A stretch of DNA of 64,000 nucleotides, taken from NCBI GenBank assembly GCA_027405735.1, contig JAPEHQ010000017.1:1061501-1125500 (forward strand), given 5' to 3'. Within the stretch, counting starts at the first letter, position 1. Each line of letters opens with the position of its first letter. The DNA comes from Mucor racemosus. Lineage: Eukaryota; Mucoromycota; Mucoromycetes; Mucorales; Mucoraceae. The notes beneath the pieces were generated by a model. That model saw only the letters and a list, made by a program, of their open reading frames with translations, searched no databases and was not told the origin of the DNA. Below, piece by piece: positions 36,189 through 50,000 of this stretch. The translations under genes were made by a program, and so were the position numbers.

Positions 36189-39100
36189 TTATAAATTCCA
36201 GATTTTTACAACAGAACTCAACCATGTAGTGGTAGTCCAAATTGGCAAAGATTTTTGAACAATAGCCATGATTCCTACACCACCAATTAATCTTTCTTCA
36301 CCTCTAGCAGCAAAGCCCTCCTTTTCTAAAGCTGTAAACTCGAATTGCATCTTCCATTCTCCACGTGCAGCATTTTCACGTTCAGATTCAGGTACTTTAA
36401 CTGATAAATCCATTGTCCAGCCATCATTTCCAAAACCACTGACATGACGTACAACATAATGAGATGATATCTTTAATGGTTCTTCATCTTGGATACTCCA
36501 ATCAACAACAAGACCATCAAATGCAATGACGGTCCATGTATAAGTTGGTGATAAACAAACAAGAGAGAACGAACGGATACCTGTAGTAGCATCATAAGTA
36601 TCATTGTAGATCTTAACCTCAGGGAAAGGTCCATTCATTGAATCAAAAAGAGAAGTAGATGTCAAATCTTGTGTGGAGTGTTTACGAATGTAAGGTTCTA
36701 CATTGAAACGATAACCGCCTAAAAAGGCACTGAATGGATAAATAGAATCCCAATCATTCATATTGCTTGCACCTTCACGAACTTCAGCATTAACATTTAA
36801 CTCTTGTTCTAATGAATCGATAACTGTTTGAATATAGGGTCCATGATCTGCTTGAGCAATACCAACTGTGATTTCTCCAGATGTCAAATTTTTTAACTGT
36901 TGAACAAACAAACGTTTGGGATGATATTCATCGTAAGGGAAAGCCCAACCACCGTATTGACCACCACCGATATAAACAGCTACTAATACAGCAATTTGTC
37001 CCAATAATAATGAAACAATAATCTTCTTCATGACTTTACCACCAAAGCGATGGATATGTGCAACAGTAGGTAAAGATACCATATAAACAATCATACCATA
37101 AATGAATGCAACAATCAAATCAACAGGTGTATCAACACCCATACGACCTGTCAAAGGTACAAAGATATCTACTAAAGCATACGCATAATCAGAGTATAAT
37201 AAGCTGAGAACAAAGCTACTGACTACATATGCCAAGGTACCGACTTGAGGCAAGTAAATTTTGGAAGAAGCAGGTCGTAAAGCGAATTCGTTGAAAATAC
37301 AAACGATAAATAAGATGGAGCAGAATAACCAAAAAACATAAGAACTAGCAACACCAGTTTGTGTAGTGATGACAGTAAATACAGCAAAACAAAGCATCAA
37401 AGAGTTAAAGGTACCATATTCCATATCAAAATGTTCAGGTCCAGGCAATAATGTGAACAAATACTGAATAGTGTAAGAGCCAATAAGGCCCATAGGGCTA
37501 AAGATCAAAGCACCGTACCATTCATTCTTGAACCAAGCCATATGACGATTGAAAGCAGGTGAAGTGAGTAACAAGGATACAGAGATTGGTAATAACATGG
37601 AACTGACCATACTAAAAAATACAGATAAAGTAGATTTAACATAAGATATGATGATATTACTGACAGATCTGTAAGGAGAAGAGCGATGGGTTTTTGTAAC
37701 AATGAAAACAAAATAAACAAAAGCCAATACAGCAGTTAACATTTGGATAAAATAAGCAGTTGTCCAAGAATAAACAATAAAGAATAAACCTTGAACATCA
37801 AAGAAAACAACTTCACTGGAAGGTTGAATATTAGTTAAAGTAGCATTTTTAGCTAAATAATCCACAATAGCCAAAGTATTTGCACCCAAATGTTGAATAG
37901 CACCAGGTTGCAAATTCTCAGTAATGTCCAAATGAGTATGATACAAGTAAGAGTTCTTGTAAATAGCCATATCGATACCAGTTAAATTTCCATATTGCAC
38001 AAATTGTCTAAAATCAGTATCTGACAAGATAAGACCAGTACGGAACACATCATTAGCCTATAGTTTATAATGGGTTAACAAATGACGATTCACTCAGAAT
38101 ATCAACATCACATTACCATAACTGTACCGTGGGGATATGGTGCTTGTTTATAAGCTTCGACCATTTCTCTAGAATTAGCTTGAAACAAGATTTCACGGCC
38201 AGTAGATCCACAAGCATCAATGTTAACAACAGATCGAATACTATTAGAAATAATCATTGTTAATACAACATTTATACCCCAAACCTGGAACAATATACTT
38301 ACGAATCCTTGATATCGTGCATAGTAATAAATGCATGAGAAGCATCTTGCAAAGATTCCTCGGCACCATTAAACACTATAATATTCATTAATCAAATGAT
38401 TATTTCCAAAAATATATACTACTTACAAAACACAATAGAATTCTTATATCCATCCCAATTACGTCTACTTAGTACACGAATAATGTCCATCATCACAGCA
38501 ACACCTGAACCGTCATCTGTTGCACCAGGAGAACCTAATGTAGTATCAAAATGAGCATTTAAAAGAACAGCATTGTCTTCACAGGCTCTATTTTCAGGGT
38601 CATGAGGGTCAATTGGACAGGACAAACGAACAATAATATTTGTTACATTAGTATATGCCTTTAAAACCACTAAATGTTAAATAAGCAAGCCATTGAGTAT
38701 TTCTTCAATCAATTTATATCTCTCAAACTTACTTTTATCCATAATATCAAAACGATGTGAGCTAGTACCTTGTTGTACCCAAATATCAAATTTAGGGGAT
38801 CCAACAATGCCCTGAGATTCTTTTTTATACTGTGTAATTACATCTTCTATGTAATCATAAGATTGTTTCTCTTCAAGTGTACCCACAATTCCTTCAAATT
38901 ACAAAATTTGTCAATGATATTCTCTCTCTTTCGCGTTTCAAAACAAGACTTACTGTAGCCAATGTTATCACTTAAATGCGAAATGATGTTAACAGCATTA
39001 TGTTCTGAGAAATCTGATACACCCTCAGAATTGAAACCGTGATGATTAGCGGGCAAAGGTACTTTATAATGGAAATGGAAAGCAAGAGCAATGCCACATA

Positions 39101-39200
39101 AAGAGCTTAAAATGACTGCAAACCAAGAACCAAATATCTTGGAAGGTGTTCTTTCCTGTGCACCTTCTCCAGGTCTCTGTCTTGATTTTAGACCTGCCAT
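36189..39200 (-). CDS. Multi-membrane M28 zinc metallopeptidase (ERMP1/Felix-ina type)
   Basis: Six exons on the minus strand (39200-38954, 38891-38733, 38669-38427, 38375-38303, 38240-38117, 38057-36189) give 904 residues in phase. After an N-terminal membrane anchor (about residues 25-45) comes an M28 peptidase domain facing the lumen. Its expected zinc ligands are present: H in LLNAHFDTTLG, D in GATDDGSGV, E in FNGAEES (catalytic pair), D in VNIDACGS and H in YHTHLD. The C-terminal half has eight or nine hydrophobic segments and a final soluble domain. The family includes animal ERMP1 of the endoplasmic reticulum and fungal vacuolar membrane protease Pff1; length and layout fit both. The substrate is unknown. 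The small exon 4 holds the NGAEES ligand, so its splicing decides activity. Confidence 0.93.
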
Positions 39201-39637
39201 TTATTTAGCACAATACAAGAAAAGATATAAAAAAGAAAAAAGAAGAAGAAAAATATAATCAAAAAACACTGGGCGTTTTACAGGGCAGATGGGGCTGCAC
39301 ACACACTCGCAATTTTTTTATGCGCAGATATTATACAGTACCTTTTTGAGCTTTAGGTTTAGCCGAGATTTCCTTGAAAAATCAGGTCCTTGTTGTAACA
39401 TTGTCTTGTATCTAAATTATAATTTAGATGTGCAATTATTAGACAAGTTTTCGAGAAAGAATTGTTTAAAAAATTGTTTATTTAACGGATAATTTAGTTT
39501 ATCCATCCTATGTATAAAATAAAATTGAATGTCGAAGTAGATATAAAAAAGCGAATTTAGTATATATAATAAGATATTAAGTTGCAGGGAAGCGTATATA
39601 TAAATATGTATATCTTTTGTAGAAATAAAGTGATTAT

Positions 39638-40828
39638 CTAGACAGCCTTTGCGGTTTTAGTTGCACAGCGTCGTTTTGCCACAGTAAAATCTTGAAGTGT
39701 AGTTTGTGTCTTGGATAATTGTCGCTTAAGTGGTGCACGCTTTGAATTAGATGATTTGATTGTAACTTTTGTAACTAATCTCTTGAGAGGTTTGTTTTCC
39801 TTTTCCTCTTCTTCATCTTCTTCAGCAAGTTCTTTAGCAACTCGTTTTAATTTAGTAGCAGTTCTAGTCATCAATTTCTCATCTAATAACTTTTTGTTTG
39901 TCATTTCAACCCATTCATCAGAGTCACCGAGAACTTCGTAATCAAAGATTTTTTCCCATTCTTTAGTAGGAGATGTTCTATTAACAAAAACAACACAACC
40001 ACCAGGCTTTGAATGAATGATACGTGCGGCTTGTTTAATGAATTTCTTAAGGGCAGGAATCTTGAGAGAAGTTCCCATTACAATCATAAGATCAGGTTTC
40101 TTTTTCAAATCATTCACTTGCAGCTGACCGATAGATTCACCATTAGGATGTTCTTCATTATATAAAACAATAGCAGGACGAAGCGTACCCATTGCTAATT
40201 GACGTTTTCCAAGACGTGTTCTTTCAGCATCGAAATCTTCACATTGAGGACAGGTAGGAGCATCACCTGCACGGAATTGCGATTCATAATCGTCTGAAAA
40301 ATCATAAGTAGCACTACACAAAGTACAACGTACTTGCTTCATAGTACCATGTAATTGAATGGCAGGAATATTCAAATCTTCTTCCAAAAAATCGATATTT
40401 TGTGTATAACATCTTAATAGTTGGCCTTTGTTTGTCATGGATTGAATAAATTCGTGTGTGGCGGTAGGATTGGCGCTAGTAATAAGTGAACGAAGTTCAG
40501 CCATGAAGGTATAAAAACACTTGATAGTCTTTTCATTACGAAATAAAGTCGCGTCAAATAACTCTTTACCACGCAATACAGTTCCAGGATGGCGTTGCTT
40601 TACAATATTATATAAACCATCTGCTGAGCGAAAATCCTATGTAATAAATCAATTAGTTTTGTATATTAATTTTAGGCCTTTAAAACATACAGGAATGCCA
40701 CTGCTACAAGAAATGCCTGCTCCTGTAACAACTAAAGCACGTTTACTCTTAGCAATGAATGAAGCTAAATCAGTAATAAAAGGATCGGTAACTTCTGCTG
40801 GCTCAGAGATAGCGATTTTCACTTTCAT
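39638..40828 (-). CDS. Sirtuin, NAD+-dependent deacetylase (Hst3/Hst4 type)
   Basis: Two exons (40828-40691 and 40636-39638) join in phase to 378 residues. The NAD-binding motifs GAGISCSSGIPDFRS and TQNID, the catalytic histidine in QLHGT, and GTSLKI are all present. The zinc site has CTLC and CPQC separated by an insert of about 25 residues. The C-terminal 80 residues are Lys/Glu-rich (EEDEEEEKENKP), likely disordered and possibly nuclear-targeting. In yeasts the Hst3/Hst4 branch removes acetyl from histone H3 K56; assignment to that branch rests on the overall look and is an inference. The intron falls inside the first NAD motif (after SSGIP), so a misspliced product would be inactive. Confidence 0.93.
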
Positions 40829-42561
40829 TATGAATAATGTTATTAAAGGAGCGTAAGAGGACTATTGTAAAAATGAGTAAGGGTTCTACAAATGAATAAA
40901 AATTTTCTTCCTTTTCAGTTGTTTTGTGCTTCCGCTCTAGGTCGTTCAAACATCTAATTGCATTTTTCTTCCAGGTCAAGATTGACTAGTAGGAAGTCGA
41001 ATCGGACGAATCAAATAGACTAAAAGTTAATATAAATTGTAGGGCTTGATTGTTTACAATATATTTTTTACATTTACAGTAATAGAAAAAGCGCCAAAAT
41101 TAATTGCAAATACTATTATTCATTTAAGCTCTAGTATTCATTAGACACATTGCCTCTATTTCATGTATTTTTTCGATAATCCCAAAATACATTATTAGCG
41201 ACCAAGAGCTTCCTTTGTGTGAAGGGAAAGCTTTGACAAATCAGAAAACAGTACCCCTGATTATCGGTCTAATGTATGAAAACTGATCTGTTTTGGTCAC
41301 AAATACCGAAATAATTTTGAATTGATGGGTTTACTATATAAAATAATAAGAAATGATTACAAGAAATTTCAAAATTAAATATATAGCTAGTAGTTGCAAT
41401 AAATGTATTATTTCATCTTCAATTTCTATTTTTAAAATGGATCAGCAATCATATTTTATGTTTGAAGCACTTGGTAGTATTTCCGTCGCTATATTGAAAG
41501 CATAGTTATTCAAATTAACCTTTAGAATTGGATTCATTTAGTAGACCATAGTCAAAAATACATTATAGGCTCGAGTTATGATCAAATCATTTATTGTAGC
41601 CCGTAAGCGAATAACAAATCATTATCATAACTCGAATAAACAAAATTAGAAACTTAAATTTAAATGTAGCCAATCAAAGCTTTTGAATTGCTTCATCTGT
41701 TTCTAAATATGGAAGTCAATCGAATGTCTAATACCAAAAATGAACTGGATGAAACTGGTTTTAAGCGGGGAAATTTTTGGATTTATTCAGCGTTTGACTG
41801 AATAAAGCTAAAAATAACCAGAAAAAATTTCATAAATTCTGGAAGTAAAACTCTATCATGAACCTGTCAAGCTTAATCTAATATTAATATGTGCATTTTT
41901 TCATTAAATAACTTAATATTTAACTCTGATTTGTACTTTCAGTTATAATACATTTTATTATGTATTATTCCCCCTGGGGAAAGCAAGTGTTTCACTTTTA
42001 AAGCCTTTATACTCGCTGAGAAATCAACATTAATAGAAATAACTTTTTTGGAAATATTCTGTAGAATCTCAAGTATAGCCTTGCATTTTTTATTTTCTGA
42101 TTATCCATTGAAATAGGTGCACGCTCCGATTTTGAATCTGACCATATAAAATTATACATTATGCAGATATTTACACTTGACTGAGCTTAAATCCACATCT
42201 GCCAAATGCCTTTTATTTTCACTGTTTGTATTGACATCGTAGACACTATGAATCAAACTCATCTGAAAGGGGGAGAAAGCTTAAACTATTTTGATTGATA
42301 GCTCAGTACAGAGAAATCTTAGTTATTGCATATACATACATATAATTGATTATTAGTAAAGTCTTTAATCGACTATCCAATACAGCAATTTTGCTAGACA
42401 TTTCCATTGAATCTAATTTATCAATTCGATTGTTATCAATGCCAATTTAACATTTAATATAACAGGACTGCGCCTTTAAAACTGCTTATTATGTACTAAC
42501 ACAATATTTGAGCCCTCTTCCTTTTCTTTATCTTGTTATAACATATACATTATTATTCAAA
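40829..42561. other. AT-rich intergenic region 5' of the Fanzor-like gene
   Basis: No gene found. I looked for a terminal repeat or target duplication that might mark the left end of a mobile element carrying the next gene and found none I could defend. Confidence 0.45.
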
Positions 42562-45500
42562 ATGAGAAGAAGAAAAAGACAATTAGATGTTTATATTTCA
42601 GGCACAACCACCATAAACCCTCCAGCCTCATTTGAAGATGATGGCCAAGGATGTCGTAATAGGAAGCGTTTAATATCCTATGACAAAGCAAACTACATGA
42701 GTGCTTTAGAAGCTCAATTCAAGATTAGACTTGTAAACTCAATCGAGCAATGTAAAGACCAGAAATATGATAAACTTTACGAGATTCTTATGAAAGGTAC
42801 AAGACTTCCCAAGGGTGTGGTAACTAATGCTGCAGCAAGTATCAATGTCGATGCTGCTTCTATTGAATCATTTTTGAGAAATGAGTGTAAGAAAACAAAG
42901 AAAAAGAGCGTAGAATACTGGACAGATTTTGTTCGAAAAAACTTCGTCACCACAAAGCGCTCTATTTTGAACAATGAAGCAAGTACATCATCTACTGACA
43001 ACAGAAGAGATGATGATGATGACGATAGTAATGATGATAGTAATGATGATATGGATGAAGATGAAGATGCCGATGATGAAGATATCGGTGAATATGAAGA
43101 CAGCACGCAGTACAGAGCCTGCTCTACTTCTCTTCGATCAGTGCTTCGATCAGACTTATCTCAACAAGCTCAATCATTGTTTACAAGTACTATCAACGAC
43201 AACATGCAATCTGTCTCAGACTATATATCTGATTTTAGTAATCAAGTCTTCAAAATGATTCTCGTATTCAATGAATATAATTTTGTCTTGGAAAATCATG
43301 CTGTGTCACTTGTCGCTCATGAGGGCAACAAGATATCTCAAGTCTTGCCTGAAGGGTACTTGGAAGAAGATGCTTCAGTTGCTAAACCCTTGGATCCTAA
43401 CTGTTTAGAAGATGAAGATTTCAAGGCCAACTATGACAAACTGTTTCAAGACTCACATCTGGAACTCATTCATTCAACATTCTATGGTGTAAGGGGTGTC
43501 CAAGACTCGTCGTTGAAGACACATATTCTTCATAAAGCAATAGTAGATGTATTGGGTCGTGATGAAGTGAACCTCTACAAAGACTTATCTTCACACGTGA
43601 CAAAGATGGCTCGCCAGTTGTATTACATCAATTTTCATAAAATGTGGTCAGACAATATCATCGTGAACAAACTGCTGACAAGGCTCTTGCGATTCCTCTT
43701 AATCATACATCTTTGCCCTAATCAAGATAATGATTTCAAGGCTAACAAGGCGAAACATCAGAATAAAGGCAAAAAAGCAACGAGAAGGGTTACTAACTGC
43801 AGAATACCAGAGGAACGTATCTCTTTGTTACGTATGACCAGGAATGGAAGAAGAAGGCTGTTTGCTAATGAGGAAAAGAAACGAATCAAATACTTACAAA
43901 AGGGAAAAGAGTTATCTGCAAGTTTGTGCCAGAGGAGATTAGACACATACAGACAAGCACTTGAAAGAGAGGTAAACATGCTTCAACTTTGAATATTACA
44001 AGAGCATTAAATAACATTTTGTGTTATTCATGTAGCGTGAAGAGAGGGATTCTGGTTGGAAAGAAAACCCGAAAAATAAGAGAGGACGAAAAGATGACAA
44101 TGATGATGATGATGATGATATAGAGGATGCTTTAGTTAGAGATGATATCAATGCTGAAAAGACCAAGGATACTCCCAGAAGAAGGATTGGACAATTGTTA
44201 CAAGTAACAAGATCAGCATTATTTCAAACACAAACGGTTACAAGACGCTATTTTGAAATGAAGCTCAAGAACCTTGACGACAAAGAATATGAGACAATCA
44301 TAAAGATAGTGAATTTCGTAAAGCCTTATATACCAGATAAAGATAACTATCATCTCTTTCAATATCAGGTCCCATTTGTCTTGATGGCAAATCAAGTATT
44401 ACGATCAATTGGATACGATGGTCAAGTTGTGAAATTAATGCCAATTATCAAACCAACTGCTCTCCACTCCTTCCTTGTTGATACAACAACGCTTTATGCG
44501 CTCTTTTGCTCAAAACAATGCAGACAAAGAATGTTTGTTTTGGATTTCAAAGGCAACCGTATCAAACAAGGTTCAGCCCTTGCTAATAAAGATGCTGTCT
44601 TTAGCGCATTTTTCAATATTGATCAACTAAAAAAGATATCGTCAAGCTACGGACTAGAGTTTGCAAATAGAATCCACATTCTTCCTGGACTGAAGACTAT
44701 CAGAATATATGGCACAGTAGATTATATTCAACAACGTCAGAAAAAACCAAAAGCAATCAATAAATCAATAGCTCAGGATGAGGATGACAGATTAAAGGCT
44801 TTGAATAATCGTAAATCTGATTTGGAGACGTTGTTTAAGGAACGAAGAAAAGAACTGGATCAGTTTATTTTGACAACCAAGAGTGTTCGTGCTTCGAAAA
44901 GAGATTGGAAAAACAAGGTAGCAGGTCGAAACAAGTACTGTCGTGAAGTTGAAATGACAAAGTTGAAAAAGAGGGAATTAATGATTGGCATTCGTGATGT
45001 ACGACAAGATCTTCAATCATTAAAACGACAAATATCCGAATATCGAAACCCCTCAACTTATTTAACATCGACTACATCACCGAATCCATTTATTACCAAC
45101 AGCAAACCTTGTCATAAAAAGGTTGAAGAATGTATGCTTGATACTGACGTGAATTTAGATAATGTAGTATTCAGTGGAACTGACAATGGCATCATCAAGA
45201 CTACTGAGACAGTTTATTTTGATATCAATCGATTTACATTCCATTTAGAGCTATACAATCGATTCCAAATCTTAGGTAATATGACACAATAGTCCTTAAG
45301 CACATGCAAGATAAAACTAATTTATATGCTTATCAATGTTAGAGGATGCCATGGATACAGACGACATGTACAATTTAGAATGCATGAAACTGCCTCTTTC
45401 TCTCACCATCGGTCCAAAGGAAATCAATCAAGGTAGTGGGTTGGCTTCATATACCAAATCAATTGTTCAAAAGAAAAAGTCGACAACAGAAGGACATGTA

Positions 45501-46181
45501 ATCTTGGACGGAGAAGAGAAGTTATCAAATTACAACTTACATCAATGCCAAACAGTTGAAGAGTTACAAGAAGCAATATCTCATCACTGCGATGCTCGTG
45601 ACAAATTGCGTTCGTTTTATTACAGCAATTCGCAGTGTAAACAGAGACGAAGATTGGAATTGAAGAGGAGAAGATTTTACGACAAGTTGGCAGCAGATGA
45701 AAGAAAAACCTCTGGAGCTAAAAGGCCTATTATGATGATTGGTGACCGTGGACACGGTATAGGCTCACGTATAAAGAAGTATCAGAGATTTGGTGGGCAC
45801 TGGAAAGAGTCAAGACATGGTCTTTATACACCTACCCTTATCACAAATGAGTACAATAGCTCTCAGACATGTCTCTTCTGCTACTCTAAGCTTTCTCATC
45901 CTGTTGGTGTTGTTGCTGGTAAAATCAAGACTGTCAATGGTTCGTTTATATGTCTCAATCAAAAATGCCCAAATGCATTTAAAGTGGTGTGTCGGGACCA
46001 GGTATCGGCGTTGGCTATTGGTTTGGCTGGTGTGGCCCAACTTCTTTTTGGTGTCACTTTTCCTTGTTTTGATGAAAAGTCAAATTATACAAATCGAATC
46101 AAGTTTAATGATTTAGCCCTTGATTTTCTGTACAGGAAACAACGAATGGGCTCGCCGCTTGATGGCGGCAATACTCTTTGA
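42562..46181 (+). CDS. Fanzor-like (TnpB-related) putative RNA-guided nuclease
   Basis: Three exons (42562-43971, 44036-45275, 45343-46181) with in-phase GT-AG introns give 1,162 residues, starting MRRRKRQ. Residues about 150-180 are almost all Asp/Glu, and a second Asp run lies near residue 491. The C-terminal third has the TnpB/Fanzor order: RuvC-I FSGTDNGIIKTTET with D853; a basic, helical region (CKQRRRLELKRRRFYDKL); MMIGDRGHGIGSRIKK; then NEYNSSQTCLFC with E1053 and a zinc ribbon (C1060, C1063, C1087, C1092); and RuvC-III VCRDQVSALAIG with D1102. Eukaryotic Fanzor proteins, like some TnpBs, often carry the catalytic Glu in this shifted place next to the ribbon. Known Fanzors cut DNA with a guide RNA encoded at the 3' side of their gene. 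The long N-terminal part is unrecognised. The frame is intact, so the protein may be active; an immobilised or domesticated copy is possible. Confidence 0.78.
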
Positions 46182-46964
46182 GGTAGATAATACATAGCTT
46201 ATATAGAATGATGTACTAAATATTACTTACTCTTCAAACCCTTTTTCAAATCAAATTATTTTTATTGGTAAGTAATCAATTTATACTCTTTTTATGCACT
46301 GGACTAATCAGACTCCCAATTGCTTCTTTTGGACACATAAGTTAATATACCGTTACAGTATAACTAAACAATGTATTGAAGCATTTCTAGCACATTTACG
46401 TATTTTTCATTTTGCCGTTATATTTTTATTGAAGGATGGAATAAACAAGGGTTATAAATCGACATATTTTTACCGTAAAAATGCAATATATTTCACTTTT
46501 TTAAGATGAAAATTATTTTCAGTATTGGGCATCATAATGCAACCAGCTCATATTTATTTCATAGCGTTTAAAGTATAACGTAATTAGATTTTCGATATAA
46601 TGCTAATTTAATACATTCAAAATTAGAAAGTACCCAGATGGTTGATCATTTTCATCAATCAAATATATAAAATTAGGCTTTTGTTTTGGATTAAAGGATT
46701 AACAAAACAAGATTTGCGATTTTCTAGTGATTTTCCCTGTATTTTTCGTATTTTGAAATCAATATTGGATATATATATGTCCAGAGTTCTTTTTAAAAAA
46801 ATAGATATAAAATAAATTGTATTACAACTTTGATTATGTAAAAAAAGGACGTTTAACTATTAATTTCGGTAGCTGTCATTGCCATCTATGCTGGTTTCGG
46901 CTGATTTAGTGTTATTTCGTTATTTCTAATTTGAAATGATACGCTAAACAAACCCTATTTGTAA
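46182..46964. other. 3' flank of the Fanzor-like gene
   Basis: AT-rich, with no protein gene. If the system works as known Fanzors do, a guide RNA (omega-type RNA) would overlap the gene's 3' end or lie here, perhaps between 46.18 and 46.5 kb. I saw no strong hairpin, terminal inverted repeat or target duplication by eye. Confidence 0.35.
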
Positions 46965-47062
46965 AATGTGGAAATTTTATTTCTACAATTTAACTATATA
47001 CATCCAATTGAGAATTGCTCTGCGTTTTTTGTTTCAGCAAAAAATACTGATTTTTCGTCGAG

Positions 47063-50000
47063 AAAATCAAAATAATATTTTTTTTTTTTGTAGATTAATA
47101 TTTTATTTATTCAAATATTGTGGATGAGGGACACATCGCGGAGTGGTGGACCTCGAAAAACGGTGAAGGGGGAATGCTTATTTTATATTAATGTGAAGAA
47201 GGGATCAATTTGTCAATATGACAAACTGCCCGAGAAGAAAAGTGTGAAATAGAAGAAAAGTTGAGAACCTCCGGGTTTTGGTTCCCATGGAGCCAGTACA
47301 AATTCCACATCTGCCAAAAGGTGGTGGAGAGGACGGAAATATACTTGGATTTATCTTTGACAAAGTGAGGTAAGTGAAGATACCGGATGGAGCCATATAA
47401 AATTTCTTTAGTAATTGGATAATGAGGATAGTAAATCTTTAAAATGTCTTGCCACAAGGACCATTTTACTGGACAATCTATGATAAAATGCCGTAAGGTA
47501 TCCACTCCAGAGCCACAGAAAGAACATACATTGTTGGTAACAGCACCAAAAGTAACCAGATAGGATTTATGCGGGATACATTTGGACACTGCGCGGTACA
47601 AAACGGTTCTGGCTGATGGATGCATGGCTGTGGTCCACAGAAGTTTAACCACTTTATTAGAGAACTTGGGGCCTTTACGCACACTCTCTTGCCGAGATTT
47701 CCGGAATTCAATGGAGGAGAAGGAGGACCAGGCATCGAGTTGTGCGACTTGTTGGATGATTTGATGTTGAGTCCAATCTGTTGGTACCAGTGAAGGAGGG
47801 TTGAGAATGTGTGTCCACACGCAAGGCTTCAACTTGACCGTTTGATGTACTAAAATGTTTTCAAACAATGTTCGACATAATCGGGGGAAGGCAGTAAATT
47901 CATGGGCCACACGTAATCGCAGGCGTTGTTGAGTGGAATCATAGATCATAAACTTATCACCGGTAAACTTGGTGTGCCGATGAAACCAATGATCCTCTGG
48001 GAGACCAGTTAGCAACTTATGGAGCGGTAATTGTAACAACGTATTTAATGGGACCATCTCAAGTACATTGAGGCCAGCGTAATCAAAGTAGTCAAACAGC
48101 TCAAAGATGGAATGCCAAATCGATAAATCCCTGTTGAACAGTTTTGATTTACGGTATTGAGGGTCCAGAAAAGCCAGAAATGGGAATTCAGAAGAGAGAG
48201 GTAGTAATGAAAGATGGTGTATCATCAATGGAAATAGAAAGGAAGGACACTTTTGTGGATCAAAGATATAGTTTAACCATCGTTTTTGTAGGATGAGTTG
48301 TTGGATTTGTGGATCGAGCACAGCTAGACCTCCATAGTGGCGAGGGAGAAACAATATCTCCTTACGTAGTAGAGGGGCTTTCCTGTTCCATACAAACTGG
48401 TAAATCGCTTTCTTAACATTTTCTATAAACCGTTTGGTTGGTTTCAACAATCGAAGACTATACCAAATTTTTGATAGGATTAGGCTATTCACAATTGTGA
48501 CCTTACCAAGGATGGATAGTTGCCTCTGACCATAAATGTGGCATTGCTGTCTAACGGACGATAACAACATTTCCTCTGTTTGAGCTCGTTGAGCAGGTGT
48601 GTAAGCAAAATAGAGCCCTAAATAGCGAAATGCATTACCGGAACCTTGGTGATGGTATACTTGGATGTTCATATTCAGGAATTGTGTCTGCCATGCTAGT
48701 GATAGACTTCCATTTAGGGAGAAGGCCTCCGATTTGTCTTCATTGAATTTCGCATTGGAAACTGCAGCATAACGTCGCATGTGATGTTTCAAACGAGTCA
48801 AGTCTGCACTGTCCCTCATCAAAATACAAACATCATCGGCGTATGCCAAACATTTCATTGGTGGGCTCACAATTGTAGATCTAGCAGGAGGAGGTGATAG
48901 CGCATCCTTCACCTGAAAGCCTTGATACTGGGGATCTTGTATGATTGATAGCAGGAAAGGTTCAAGGGCTATGTCAAATAGGAGTGGTGACAGTGGATCT
49001 CCTTGTCTGATTCCTCTTTCCTGATAAACGGCCTCCGTAAAATACCCATTGACGTTCACATACATGTTATTGCCAAAGAAGAGCTGTTTAATACTTGAGA
49101 CAAAACGAGCAGGGAAACCAAAACGTAGCATTACTGCACACAAATAATCCGCATGCACCCGATCATAAGCCTTTTCTTGGTCGAGGAGAAGTCCTGCACC
49201 TGGGTGAGAATAGCACTTGGCTTGTTCCAAGACCATAGATAGAGCCATGCCATTATCACAGATAAAACGGTTTTGAAGGAATCCCGATTGATAAGGGTTG
49301 ATTATCTTTCCAACTATAGGAGCCATTCTTTTCGTAATAATGCGAGTGAAGACTTTTCCATCACAGCCTAGAAGGCAGATTGGTCGCCAATTCTTTAATA
49401 AAGTCAATAAACCCTTCTTGGGAAGCAATCGGATCCGAAGATCGTGCCATGAGGCAGGAAATATCCCATCAAGGGCATCATTATACACCTTTAGGACCAA
49501 AACTTGGATACTACGATACCTGAAGAGGAGGGAAAGAAACGGATAGGAAAGACCATCACTCCCAGGAGCCGTAGCTTTGGCTGACCTGTTTGCCTGTTCT
49601 GCTATTTCTTCAAGAGTAATAGGCGCCATCAGTGAATTTTGATCGTCGTCTGTTACTAACCGCTCGAAGTTAATTGAATCTAGATATGCATTTATAGTAG
49701 CTGGACTGACAGGGTCCGAACTATACAGCGATTGATAATATTTCCAAGCAAAAGTCTTCATATCCCCAAGATCACCAGAAACATTTGAAATACCACGAGA
49801 ATTGTTTCGTGTAGCATTCAAAGCAGGATCAGGAGTCTCCGTAATTCCATTATCCAGAGCTTCTTCAGTTCCAACAGCCCCACTAGTAGGCAAGATATCG
49901 GTATGACTATCTGCACCAACAGAATCCAAAGCACCATCAGGACCATTATCACCACGATTATCGAAAATAACAACCGGCCCGGAAGTAGCAATATTATTTA

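Noticed and set aside
42777..43106. Minus-strand frame of 109 codons rich in Ser
   Set aside because: It is the complement of the Asp/Glu-coding tract of the Fanzor-like gene.
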